A stretch of DNA of 64,000 nt, taken from NCBI RefSeq assembly GCF_002441655.1, contig NZ_JXJU01000002.1:150028-214027 (forward strand). Reading direction: 5' to 3'. A program made the translations under genes and the position numbers. The stretch comes from Lactococcus fujiensis JCM 16395. Lineage in GTDB: Bacteria > Bacillota > Bacilli > Lactobacillales > Streptococcaceae. This document shows, one piece after another, positions 55,718 to 64,000 of this stretch. The notes beneath the pieces were generated by a model, which was not told the DNA's origin, searched no databases, and worked only from the letters and a program-made list of their open reading frames with translations. The stretch's first letter is position 1, and each line of letters begins with the position of its first letter.

Positions 55718-56319
55718 GAGAATAAATGAATTAGGATGCAGATATTTATGGTCAATCGGTAAAACAGAATGAAGAATTAACCAAGATAAAAGCTATGAAA
55801 TCATGAGTAAACCGAGCAAAAAATATTTGTATGATTATAATATTTGTATGAGAATAAAGTAAAATGAGGATATTGCATTTATCTCCTATAGTGCAGTAAC
55901 TTTTTGACAGCCTTTAACTTTGTGTTTATCGGAATTAAATATAGGAGTGAAAGATTACTTGATATATCATATAATAGCGCAAGAATTAATAAAAATAAAT
56001 TAAAAGGTTTGCTCTTTTTAATTATTTAAACGCATCATGATTTATTTATATTTAGATCGAATATGGGGCAATAAAAGACTGCGCAGTTGGCCATTCTTAA
56101 ATTCATTATTTTTATATTCATAAAAACAGAATGGTAAATTAATAATAATTACTTAAAATTAAACCTTTTCTCAAGTTATTGCTTGTCATCCTGACAAATT
56201 TCAAGGAAATAAGTTAACTAAACTCACATATTAGAAGTGAAGCATAACCAAACATATTGTCAAACACTTATCGATTTTCATGAAATTTGGAAAAAAGTAA
56301 CTTAAACAAGATATTAGAC
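55718..56319. other. AT-rich spacer without recognisable genes
   Basis: About 600 bp with no credible frame. A TGATATATCA palindrome occurs at 55960-55969; otherwise nothing recognised. Confidence 0.6.
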
Positions 56320-56348
56320 TTGCAATAGCAAAATCATTATGCTATAAT
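56320..56348 (+). promoter_or_regulatory. rplJL promoter
   Basis: -35 TTGCAA (56320-56325), 17-bp spacer, perfect extended -10 TGCTATAAT (core 56343-56348). Confidence 0.8.
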
Positions 56349-56355
56349 TGTCAAT

Positions 56356-56475
56356 GTTCGTAATGAACAGACCGAAGACAGTGGGGGACCTTGAGTCATA
56401 ATTATCCTACCGAGGGCAAACATTTTAAGAAATGATTGAACTCTCTATGTCTTTTGGCCGTAGGGTTTTTTATTT
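56356..56475 (+). ncRNA. L10 leader (ribosomal protein autoregulatory RNA)
   Basis: The 5' UTR of rplJ contains the features of the L10 leader: a GTTCGTAATGAAC hairpin, AGTGGGGGACC, CTACCGAGGGCAAAC and a GGCCGTAGGG stem-end with T-tract. The L10(L12)4 complex binds this RNA and represses rplJL. Boundaries are approximate. Confidence 0.75.
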
Positions 56476-56513
56476 GAAAATTCTACGACAAAATAAAATG
56501 GAGGTAAAAAAAA

Positions 56514-57022
56514 TGAGCGAATACAAAGTAAATGAATCAACAATTGCTGCTAAAGCTGAGTTGGTTGATGTTTATGCTAAGAAATTTTCTGATGCTGCAT
56601 CTGTTGTTGTTGCCGATTCTCGTGGATTGACAGTAGAACAAGATACTCAACTTCGTAAGAACTTGCGTGAAGCTGGTGTTGAATTTAAAGTAGTTAAAAA
56701 TTCAATATTGCGTCGTGCAGCTGAAAAAGCTGGTTTTGAAGGAATGGAATTTTCTGGTCCTTCAGCAGTGGCTTTCTCAAACGAAGATGTAGTAGCACCT
56801 GCAAAAATTTTGAGCGACTTTGCTAAAACAGCAGAAAACCTTGAAGTTAAAGGTGGTATCATCGAAGGTAAAGTATCTTCACAAGCAGAAATTGCCGCAA
56901 TTGCCGCACTTCCAAGCCGCGAAGGACTTCTATCTATGCTTCTCTCAGTGCTTCAAGCACCTGTCCGCAACGTGGCTCTCGCAGTCAAAGCTGTTGCAGA
57001 AAAAGAAGAATCAGCAGCATAA
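56514..57022 (+). CDS. rplJ: 50S ribosomal protein L10
   Basis: 168 residues from ATG 56514 ([18 protein letters not shown]) with the canonical GGAGGT site; the open frame extends upstream into the leader but has no site there. Full length for L10, with [20 protein letters not shown] near 43. Anchors the L7/L12 stalk to 23S rRNA. Confidence 0.97.
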
Positions 57023-57128
57023 TTCAGTTTACGCTGTCTAATGTAGAATTGATTCAAAAGTGGATTTTTCCACTGCAATTAAATCGGCGGATTTACGCAA
57101 ACTAAATTTCTAATAGGAGAATATCAAA

Positions 57129-57494
57129 ATGGCATTGAACATTGAAAACATCGTTGCTGAACTTGAAACAGCAACAATCCTTGAACTTTCTGAACTTGTA
57201 AAAGCAATCGAAGAAAAATTTGACGTAACAGCAGCAGCTCCAGTAGCAGTAGCAGCAGCAGGTGCTGGTGAAGCAGCAGCTAAAGATAGCTTTGACGTTA
57301 TCCTTACATCAGCTGGCGACAAGAAAATCGGCGTTATCAAAGTCGTTCGCGAAATCACTGGTCTTGGACTTAAAGAAGCTAAAGCAGTCGTTGATGGTGC
57401 TCCAGCTCCAATCAAAGAAGGCGTTGCAACTGCAGAAGCTGAAGAAATCAAAGCTAAATTGGAAGAAGCTGGCGCTTCAGTAGAACTTAAGTGA
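57129..57494 (+). CDS. rplL: 50S ribosomal protein L7/L12
   Basis: 121 residues: N-terminal dimer domain, Ala-rich hinge (about 35-50) and conserved C-terminal domain ([20 protein letters not shown] near 75). Stalk protein that recruits translation GTPases. A 106-bp gap with a GTGGA/TCCAC hairpin separates it from rplJ. Confidence 0.98.
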   Translation: MALNIENIVAELETATILELSELVKAIEEKFDVTAAAPVAVAAAGAGEAAAKDSFDVILTSAGDKKIGVIKVVREITGLGLKEAKAVVDGAPAPIKEGVATAEAEEIKAKLEEAGASVELK

Positions 57495-57547
57495 TTATTT
57501 AAGTCCAATTAAGAAGTGAAAGGAAAGTGGAAACAATTTTCTTTCGC

Positions 57548-57580
57548 AAAAAACCTACCAAACTATTTGGTAGGTTTTTT
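57548..57580 (+). terminator. Terminator of rplJL
   Basis: AAACCTACCAAA and TTTGGTAGGTTT pair perfectly around CTA, followed by T run. Confidence 0.9.
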
Positions 57581-58271
57581 ATATATTTCTCAGTTTGATT
57601 CACTAAATTGGACAATTTTGAGTGAATGGATTTATGGGCTCAGTGACTTATCAATTTCTCGAGCGGTTGCTCAATCTTTACTCCATTGATCATTAGAATT
57701 TGTAAATTGGAAATTTTGAAAGTCTTATTGCGACATTTATGCAATGAGACAATACCAACGCACTGTAATTTTAATTATCCTACAAATCTCACTAAATATT
57801 TTAATGCTAACTTTTGATATTACTGCATCATATATTCCCTAAGGTTTGCTCGCTTATTAAAGGAGGTTCACTCACATAAACGATCAATAAAATAATAAAA
57901 CATGCGATTGCAAAATTCAAAGATAACTGGATGAAATGAACAAAATAGGAAAAGTAAGCTTGGGAAGTTTAAAAGGTAACTTTAATTGTCATAGATTTCA
58001 TTCTTCATTTTTTTACTTTTTAACTTCGTTTTCCAATAAGTGATGCTTCACTTGTGGGATTGATAACTTTAGTTGTGATCCTATCACATCTTGCAGTAAA
58101 GATTAGCGAATTGGTTTTTTTGATTCAAAACTATTAATTTTTGTAATGAAAGTTAAGTGATCCCAATGGAATTTAAAAACAAACAGAAAAAATAGTCAAC
58201 GTTTATGGCTAAATTTAGTTTTCGAACAGTTCAATGTATTAAATAAACACCATCTTATGAAATCTGTGTTA
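57581..58271. other. AT-rich spacer without recognisable genes
   Basis: About 690 bp, no credible gene. An isolated AAGGAGGT sequence (57861-57868) is not followed by a start codon with an open frame. Confidence 0.6.
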
Positions 58272-58281
58272 TGATATACTC

Positions 58282-59520
58282 ATGATGAAATCTGAAAAAT
58301 TTATGGAAATAGATGTCAGAGCAAAAAGAAAAATGAATATAACATTCATCTTTTCTTCTTTGGCGTATATTGGATTGTTTGCTGCATCCGTGAGTATGGT
58401 TCCACTTTATAATATTTACGAAAAACTCATAGGACTGACTACGGCAGAAATAACGCTGGCCACTGTTTTTTATTTCTTAGGCTGTGCAGTTGCTTTGCTT
58501 TTCCTTTCTCGTGAAGCGAATATTATCGGGAGAAAACCTATTGGATATTTAGCCATATTTTTAGGTTCTGCAGCCATGATATTAATGTTAAACATTAAAA
58601 CATCAGGGTTTATTATCTTGGCGCGTTTTATTCTTGGCCTGGCTTGTGGTTTAGCGGCTAATGTTTTATCATTGTTAGTCATCGAAAGCGGAATATACCA
58701 GAAAAAAGGGCTTGTAAATATCATAACAGGTTCGATGATGTATTTAGGAATTGCTGTTGGGGCATTACTTTCGGGTAGTTTAGAACAAATCAACGCCTCA
58801 CAAGCCCATAATGTTTATTGGATCATGCTTATTTTCTTGTTCTTTAGTGTGATTGGTTTGATTTTTGGCGCTGAAACGCTTCATCATAGGACGAAAGGTT
58901 TTTGGGATGTCTTAAAACCTCGAATACTCATCCCCCAAAAAACACGTCCTATTGCACTTGCTTCAAGTATAATATTAATCATGAGCTGGGCAATGGGTGG
59001 TTATTTCCAATCTTATAGCTCATTAATTGCAGGTGAAATTTACCATCAATCGGGGTCATTGACCGCTGCATTGATTTTACTCACTTATATGGTTTGCAAT
59101 GCGGTTGGAATTAGTCTAGGAGAGCGTTTTGAAAATCGAAATTTAGGAGAACTTGTTGGTGTCTTAATGTATGTGGGATTTGTCGGAAGTTTGGTTCTAT
59201 CATTATATATTAAATCAATCCCCCTTTGCTCTATTTCTATTGTAGGTGCTGGGATTGGACAAGGGATCGGTTATTCAAGTGCTCTTCAAAAGTTTCTAAA
59301 AAAAGCAAAACCCTTTGAAAGAGCAGGATTACTTTCTTTCATTTTTCTAATTGCTTATGGAGGAGCGGGGCTCGTGACATTTGTTTCAGGTCGTCTAACT
59401 CGTTTGCTTAGTTTTACACAAATTACGTTTTGTTTTTTTGCTTGGCTAGCGATTTTGGGTCTTGCCTCATTAATAATTTTATTTTTAGAAAATAGAAAAC
59501 TGAAGCATTATAAAGTTTGA
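58282..59520 (+). CDS. Major facilitator superfamily transporter
   Basis: 412 residues with 12 membrane segments; ANIIGRKPIGYLAIFLGSA near 74 matches the loop 2-3 MFS motif. Substrate unknown; drug or metabolite export is common for this group. An extended -10 TGATATACT ends two bases before the first ATG, so translation probably starts further in (M8 at 58303 or M18 at 58333), or another promoter is used. No strong ribosome-binding site was seen. Confidence 0.8.
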   Translation: MMKSEKFMEIDVRAKRKMNITFIFSSLAYIGLFAASVSMVPLYNIYEKLIGLTTAEITLATVFYFLGCAVALLFLSREANIIGRKPIGYLAIFLGSAAMILMLNIKTSGFIILARFILGLACGLAANVLSLLVIESGIYQKKGLVNIITGSMMYLGIAVGALLSGSLEQINASQAHNVYWIMLIFLFFSVIGLIFGAETLHHRTKGFWDVLKPRILIPQKTRPIALASSIILIMSWAMGGYFQSYSSLIAGEIYHQSGSLTAALILLTYMVCNAVGISLGERFENRNLGELVGVLMYVGFVGSLVLSLYIKSIPLCSISIVGAGIGQGIGYSSALQKFLKKAKPFERAGLLSFIFLIAYGGAGLVTFVSGRLTRLLSFTQITFCFFAWLAILGLASLIILFLENRKLKHYKV

Positions 59521-59874
59521 GATTAATAACCAGTCAACATAAGAATTTTATAATGAGTGGTTCATTATTAGCAAGGTACAGAGATAATGAGTATGAGTTT
59601 ACCTTCATTCTTATTGAAGATCTTTTGTAGGATCATTTATGAAAAGATACTTACATGAGTTTCATAAATAGAAATCAGTAGAAAAATACTAAGTTGTCAT
59701 TCGTAAGGCTTAGTATTTTTTTATTTGATCTGACTTGCCTTAAATCCCTTTACCAAATATTTTTCAATTAGTAATGGGGGATGAAATAAAGCCTGATCAT
59801 TGATTGTCTAATAAAATGAATAAATAGGCTCCTAAATTTACTTATAAACCATAAGCATCATTAAGTTTGATTAA
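59521..59874. other. Spacer with a distal terminator
   Basis: About 350 bp without a gene. A perfect 10-bp stem terminator is at 59684-59722, 165 bp after the MFS stop. Confidence 0.6.
59684..59722 (+). terminator. Terminator downstream of the MFS gene
   Basis: AAATACTAAG (59684-59693) and CTTAGTATTT (59709-59718) pair perfectly, then T run. Confidence 0.8.
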
Positions 59875-59903
59875 TTGAAAAAATACCCCATATGGTATAT
59901 AAT
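59875..59903 (+). promoter_or_regulatory. Promoter with embedded ATACC-N6-GGTAT operator
   Basis: -35 TTGAAA (59875-59880), 17-bp spacer, -10 TATAAT (59898-59903). The spacer is filled by ATACCCCATATGGTAT (59883-59898), which resembles CsoR/CstR family operators. Confidence 0.7.
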
Positions 59904-59920
59904 GATTAAAGGAGTAATGA

Positions 59921-60208
59921 ATGAGATCAATTAGTGCAGAAGAACTTTCTAAAATTACGGCGTTGAATGGTAGAATCATTGATATTCGAGAAAACTTCGA
60001 ATATTCAAAAGGACATGTTCCAAATGCCATCAATATACCAATGAGTGAACTGATGGAACGAATGGCCGAAGTTAATCATGGAGATTATATAATATGTCAA
60101 TCGGGCGAGCGGTCGATGAATGCGTGTACTTTATTCGATCTCTTGGGAATCGATGTCATCAATGTTGAAGATGGAACCGATGCATTTCCACTGGAATTAA
60201 AAAAATAA
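59921..60208 (+). CDS. Single-domain rhodanese-like sulfurtransferase
   Basis: 95 residues, one rhodanese domain. Active-site Cys59 lies in ICQSGERS, matching the CxxGxRS loop of small PspE/GlpE-type enzymes; DIRENFEYSKGHVPNAINIP is the upstream family motif. It would carry persulfide sulphur in the cytosol. Controlled by a promoter with a CsoR/CstR-like site, and followed by a thioredoxin gene behind a second copy of that site, which points to a role in reactive sulphur handling. Confidence 0.88.
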   Translation: MRSISAEELSKITALNGRIIDIRENFEYSKGHVPNAINIPMSELMERMAEVNHGDYIICQSGERSMNACTLFDLLGIDVINVEDGTDAFPLELKK

Positions 60209-60222
60209 TATTAAATATGAAT

Positions 60223-60238
60223 ATACCGATGAGGGTAT
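60223..60238. promoter_or_regulatory. Second ATACC-N6-GGTAT operator before the thioredoxin gene
   Basis: ATACCGATGAGGGTAT has the same arms and spacing as the site at 59883-59898; it ends just before the AAGGAG ribosome-binding site. Confidence 0.6.
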
Positions 60239-60250
60239 TAAGGAGAAGAA

Positions 60251-60568
60251 ATGGAATATACACTTACAGATCAAAATTTTGATGTTGAAACAAGCAACGG
60301 ACTTGTAATAATTGACTTCTGGGCAGCTTGGTGTGGTCCATGTCGTATGCAAGCACCAGTTTTAAAGGAACTGTCAGAATTATTGCCAGAGAGCCAATTA
60401 AAAGTATGCAAACTCAATGTTGATGAGAACCAAGCAACTGCTTTTAAATATAATATTATGAGCATCCCAACTTTAATGTTCAAAAAAGATGGAAAAGTTG
60501 TTAAAGAAGTTGTCGGTGTTCGCTCAAAAGGTCAACTATTAGAAATCATTAAAGAACTAAACAAATAA
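60251..60568 (+). CDS. trxA: Thioredoxin
   Basis: 105 residues, standard thioredoxin fold with active site WCGPC (C28, C31) and cis-Pro in [11 protein letters not shown] near 73. It reduces disulfides or persulfides in the cytosol. Gene order and the shared operator-like sequence suggest it works with the rhodanese; it may be a second, specialised thioredoxin rather than the housekeeping one. Confidence 0.93.
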   Translation: MEYTLTDQNFDVETSNGLVIIDFWAAWCGPCRMQAPVLKELSELLPESQLKVCKLNVDENQATAFKYNIMSIPTLMFKKDGKVVKEVVGVRSKGQLLEIIKELNK

Positions 60569-60599
60569 AAAAAGCCAGCTGCATGTGCTGGCTTTTTTT
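60567..60599 (+). terminator. Terminator of the rhodanese-thioredoxin unit
   Basis: AAAGCCAGC and GCTGGCTTT pair perfectly around TGCATGT, then T run. Confidence 0.9.
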
Positions 60600-62158
60600 A
60601 AAATCAATAAACAGATTGCTGATAAGAATTTTTTTGCCAGAAACTAAGTGGTATGAAACTTCGTCCCCTCTAAAAACTAATTCATAACGGTTAATTATTT
60701 AGGTCCTTTTATCCTTGAAAGATCGAGTGATGAAGACGTTAGGCTCATTAGTCAAGGGGGATGTAAAACAAGAAGAAATTGAGTTTTGATCGTTTTTTTA
60801 AGAGCGATAAATTAAACGAGATTCATCAGAGTCCTTGAATTATTATTTTAATTCCTTTTTAAGTTGATTGAAGTGGAAAATGAATAGGAGGGAATATTTT
60901 CTAAGGGCAAAAAAGTTAAGTGAGTGACCATTAATGAGCAATATTAATCAATTGTTGTTCAAAAAGATTTCCAATTATATTTCGAGTAAATCTGAAATCG
61001 TCCCTCAGTATTTGGATAATGAAAGTCAATACCAAGAATCAAAAAGTCTTTTTAGCTCCGATATTGAAATGAATCAGAGAACAATTAATTGGACTTTAAT
61101 AATTTCATCGAGCCTATTAAAAAGAAAAAATCGTTCTCAATTAGTGAGGCATTTATTTACCGCTTATTGCCCTCTAACTTCAGGAATAAAGCATCATTTA
61201 TTGTTCACTTGAGAAATCAACCATACCCAATACAATGAATAACGGTCCAAATATATTTATAAAAAAAGAGCTGATGGATATCTAACTATTGGCTTTTTGC
61301 TATGAAAAATTTTAGTATTAAAGAAAAAAGAACTTATTAATTTCAAAATGAAATATTTAATTTTATATAAGACGTAAAAGAACGTACTGATCATTATGAC
61401 TTGAGCAATAGGGCCACTTTTTATACTATGACAGGCAGGAATTCATGAGGAATATACTGCGTAGCCCTCACAAAACTAAAAGGGTAAATGTTTTCAGTGA
61501 ATCAAGCAGGGTCTCACATAATGAATTTTCGCCTTTGATCCTAATGTTCAAAGATGGGGATAATAATAAAGATTTCTTCCCTGAAAATCTGATTGCAATA
61601 TTAAGTAATTAAGTTGGCTCCAATTTGTAAAAAAGTTACTGGAACTGACTGCAAGCTCCCCTTTCTCTCGCTCTTTTAATAGACTTTATCAGAAATAAAA
61701 AATAAGTGGTATTTAATTTGAATCATCGGTCGTGCTTTTGACTTGGAATATTCATATGATTTCAAGCTAACTAGCTAGTCTTTGAAGCACGATTAGTGGA
61801 TTTGTACAAGGCCATTCAGTGTCTGATTATTACAAGTTCTGTGTTTCATCGGCATCGTAAAATCCCACAAAGGTAAGCTGAAAATACCCATTCATTGAAG
61901 AGAAAAAGCAAGTGAAACAAGTCAAGTCAACACTTCGTATTTCATTGAACACGTGAGCGCCGAAATCAAAGGCTCAAGAAATTTTCACTAAATGTCGTTA
62001 CAGATTTAAATGATTTATGAAGGAAATGTATCAGATGTACGCCATTAAGAATAAGGAATTTAATTTATGGGAATTCTATTAAAAAAGTAAGAGTTGTAAA
62101 TTCTTGCATCAAAGAGTAAAATGAAAAATAGTGAAATAAACGAATAGGGTTACACATT
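60600..62158. other. Long AT-rich region without convincing genes
   Basis: About 1.56 kb. Only short frames are present (60934-61212, 92 codons; 61445-61612, 55 codons, starting MRNILRSPHK), without clear ribosome-binding sites or recognised families. Possibly decayed coding sequence. Confidence 0.55.
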
Positions 62159-62629
62159 ATGAAAATTTATCTGCAATTATTACTTATCTTGGGCTTTTCC
62201 TACATAGGAAATCTGATCTCTAGCCTCTTTAATCTGCCTTTTCCGGGCTCAATTATTGGAATGATTTTTTTATTTTTAGCACTGCAATTTAAACTGTTAA
62301 AAATTCAAGACATCGATACGGTTGGGAGTTTTTTAATCAACAACATGACCATTTTATTTTTGCCTGCAGGCGTAGGTATAATGGCAAAATGGGGGCTTAT
62401 TTCTCATTTTTGGATTCAAATTTTACTGATCGTCGTTTGTGCTCTAATTGTTAACATTTTTGTTCTCGGCACCCTCGTTCAATGGCTGAAAGTCAAATTT
62501 GAAGGGGATTATATTTCTCCTGATTTGATTTCTCAAAAAATTGCCCTTGATGTCATCAATCAGCATTCAAGAAACAAGAATAAATGGCAAACTCAAGCTA
62601 AGAAAGGAGATAAGATTCATGTGGAATGA
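62159..62629 (+). CDS. lrgA: CidA/LrgA family protein LrgA
   Basis: 156 residues with four membrane segments and the family motif NLPFPGSIIGMIFLFLAL (about 26-43). Holin-like; the lrgAB pair is linked to autolysis control and, in streptococci and Bacillus, to pyruvate transport. The C-terminus overlaps the following gene start by 11 bases. No lytST-type regulator genes are adjacent. Confidence 0.88.
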   Translation: MKIYLQLLLILGFSYIGNLISSLFNLPFPGSIIGMIFLFLALQFKLLKIQDIDTVGSFLINNMTILFLPAGVGIMAKWGLISHFWIQILLIVVCALIVNIFVLGTLVQWLKVKFEGDYISPDLISQKIALDVINQHSRNKNKWQTQAKKGDKIHVE

Positions 62630-63320
62630 AATCACAGCAGATCCCTTATTTGGCCTCGTTTTAACGCTACTTGTCTTCATGGTTACAGTAAGGATCAATG
62701 AAAACGTCCAAAAACCTTGGACCAATCCTTTACTATTATCAACGGTTATTATTATTTTAGTCTTATCTTTTACTCATGTTCCTTATAAAAATTATTATGG
62801 AGGAGGCTCGATTCTGAATGATTTGATTGGGCCGAGTACTGTTGCCCTTGCGCTTCCCTTATATAAAACTTTTCATCTGATGAAACATCATGCACGGAGT
62901 ATTATCATTTCTATCACCTGTGCCACAATCATCAACACCACTCTTACGGCTCTTGCAGCCAAATTTTTTGGTCTGAGTCGATTGGCAAGTTTATCAATTT
63001 TCCCAAAATCAGTTACAACAGCAATGGCAATGGGCATTTCTGATAAAATGCATGGTGTCGAACAAATCACCGTCGTAGTGGTTGTAGCAACTGGAATTTT
63101 AACAAGTGTCATTGGTGCCCAATTACTGGCTTTGTTTAAAATAAAAGACCCTGTTGCACAAGGGATTGCCTTAGGTGGAACAGGTCACGCAATTGGAACT
63201 GGAACTGCGATTGGACTGGGGAAAGTTCAAGGCGCAATGGCTGCACTTAGTATCGGGATTACGGGGGTCATGTACGTCATCATTGTCCCCCTTGTTGCAA
63301 AAATAATTCTAGGTTATTAA
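62619..63320 (+). CDS. lrgB: LrgB family protein
   Basis: 233 residues from ATG 62619 (MWNEITADPLFGL, site AAAGGAGA inside lrgA); the frame extends upstream within lrgA but is unsupported. Several membrane segments and the family blocks SIFPKSVTTAMAMGISDK near 127 and GTGHAIGTGTAIGLGKVQGA near 187. Partner of LrgA. Confidence 0.9.
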   Translation: MWNEITADPLFGLVLTLLVFMVTVRINENVQKPWTNPLLLSTVIIILVLSFTHVPYKNYYGGGSILNDLIGPSTVALALPLYKTFHLMKHHARSIIISITCATIINTTLTALAAKFFGLSRLASLSIFPKSVTTAMAMGISDKMHGVEQITVVVVVATGILTSVIGAQLLALFKIKDPVAQGIALGGTGHAIGTGTAIGLGKVQGAMAALSIGITGVMYVIIVPLVAKIILGY

Positions 63321-63347
63321 AAAGCTGAGTCTTTGCTCAGCTTTTTT
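63319..63347 (+). terminator. Terminator of lrgAB
   Basis: AAAAAGCTGAG and CTCAGCTTTTT pair around TCTTTG, then T run; begins at the lrgB stop. Confidence 0.9.
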
Positions 63348-64000
63348 ATTTGTCCAACATTGATAGAGAAGGAATTAAGAATGAACGCTCGGTTGAACAA
63401 TTTTTAATCGTGTGATTTGGGAAGTACTTCAAATATGCTTGGAAGAACAAGAAAAATACACAGTACATTCAGAGCTTGGAATTTACAATTATCAAATCTT
63501 CTATTGAAAAAATAAAGAGAAAAAAGATGATAATACTTTTTAGCTAGTAGTACCAAGTGTTTGGATCCTTCGAGGTGTTGCATTTTATTTGATTTTTGTA
63601 GTTTGATTTTTTGATTAAATCACCGTGAAATAGCAAATATGAGCGATAATTTTCATTTTCTACCCACATTTTCACCCACACTTTTTGAAAATTTGAGTAA
63701 TGTTACGTAGTGCGTAGAACAGATAAGGATCACAAATATTTTGAAAAAAAGAATGAAGTAGTAGTGATTTATTTCATTCAAATTTGGAAAAATAATTAAA
63801 CGATGTTGTAACAGTGCATATGAATGGATCAAGAAATTTAGTGGGCAGTAATAAAATACAAAAAATTTATAAAATAAAGAGCCGATTGAAAAAAACTATC
63901 GACTTTTTGTTTTGTATTGTTTTAGAAAATTGCTTAATCAATATCAAAATGATTTATTTGATAATGATAAATAGGATTGATGTTATCCTTAAATCTTAGA
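63348..64000. other. AT-rich region at the right edge without convincing genes
   Basis: About 650 bp. Contains a 12-nt tandem duplication ACCCACATTTTC/ACCCACACTTTT (63662-63685). A 61-codon frame at 63814-63999 has no family or good ribosome-binding site. Confidence 0.5.

Noticed and set aside
55960..55969. Third copy of the TGATATATCA palindrome as a remote operator
   Set aside because: It lies far from any glycan gene, and one such AT-rich 10-mer in 64 kb is expected by chance fairly often.
56356..56475. Structured leader before rplJ as a novel RNA
   Set aside because: It fits the known L10 leader that autoregulates rplJ-rplL, so it is listed as a feature only.
57861..57868. AAGGAGGT as the start signal of a hidden gene
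   Set aside because: No start codon with an open frame follows it.
60934..61212. 92-codon frame as a real gene
   Set aside because: No ribosome-binding site, no recognised family and lies in a spacer rich in stops; kept only as part of the spacer description.
61445..61612. 55-codon frame (MRNILRSPHK...) as a small gene
   Set aside because: Only a weak site upstream and no recognised family; open stretches of this size occur by chance.
63814..63999. 61-codon frame at the right edge
   Set aside because: Low-complexity Ile/Lys-rich translation without a ribosome-binding site, typical of AT-rich noncoding DNA.

Overview
The window reads as low-GC Gram-positive chromosome from Lactococcus or a close relative in the Streptococcaceae. 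Signs of this are the trehalose-6-phosphate phosphorylase cluster, the citrate synthase-aconitase-isocitrate dehydrogenase operon, the glpK-glpO-glpF order, a short RNase R of the lactococcal second-copy type, an FbpA/PavA-type protein and an L10 leader before rplJ-rplL. No rRNA, tRNA, CRISPR, insertion sequence or phage gene was recognised.

Layout: (1) 1-3350, minus: nucleoside ABC transporter nupA-nupB-nupC (nupC runs off the left edge), with a promoter and a strong hairpin in the nupA leader. (2) 3386-5841, minus: an RqcH/FbpA protein and an RlmA-type 23S rRNA methyltransferase. (3) 5966-9301, plus: a tryptophan-type ABC transporter (trpX-trpY-trpZ) and a small membrane protein, preceded by a 14-codon leader peptide with two Trp codons and alternative hairpins ending in a terminator. 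(4) 9473-10597: an anchored polysaccharide deacetylase. (5) 10653-23466: an N-glycan/mannoside locus. A GntR/LacI hybrid regulator and GH92 mannosidase run leftward. GH125 and GH38 mannosidases, two permeases, a lipoprotein binding protein, a GH20 hexosaminidase and a DUF624 protein run rightward. The divergent promoters share TGATATATCA palindromes. (6) 23632-29339: an Mga-like regulator and glpK-glpO-glpF. (7) 29489-36950: RNase R and gltA-acn-icd. (8) 37099-40848: small unknown genes and a Ktr potassium transporter. (9) 40932-43187, minus: mntR-mntH. (10) 43298-48742: treR, divergent from a trehalose PTS and trehalose-6-phosphate phosphorylase, with two identical TreR palindromes. (11) 48889-64000: housekeeping and small accessory genes (RlmCD, methyltransferase, AI-2E protein, TPR protein, VOC protein, rplJ-rplL, MFS protein, rhodanese, thioredoxin, lrgAB) separated by unusually long AT-rich spacers.

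How the genes work together: the centre of the window is for using host or plant glycans and minor carbon sources (N-glycan mannose and GlcNAc, glycerol, trehalose). Cre-like sites before several of these units suggest CcpA control. Two genes there, the binding-protein lipoprotein and the Mga-like regulator, are each cut by one in-frame stop codon while the rest of the frame stays open, so the glycan importer may be inactive or the change may be recent or strain-specific.

The observations most worth a second look are the peptide-leader attenuator before trpX, the two ATACC-N6-GGTAT sites around the rhodanese-thioredoxin pair, the leader hairpins before nupA and ktrB, the regulator/operator arrangement of the glycan locus, the two interrupted genes, and the sudden change to gene-poor spacing after about 51.2 kb.
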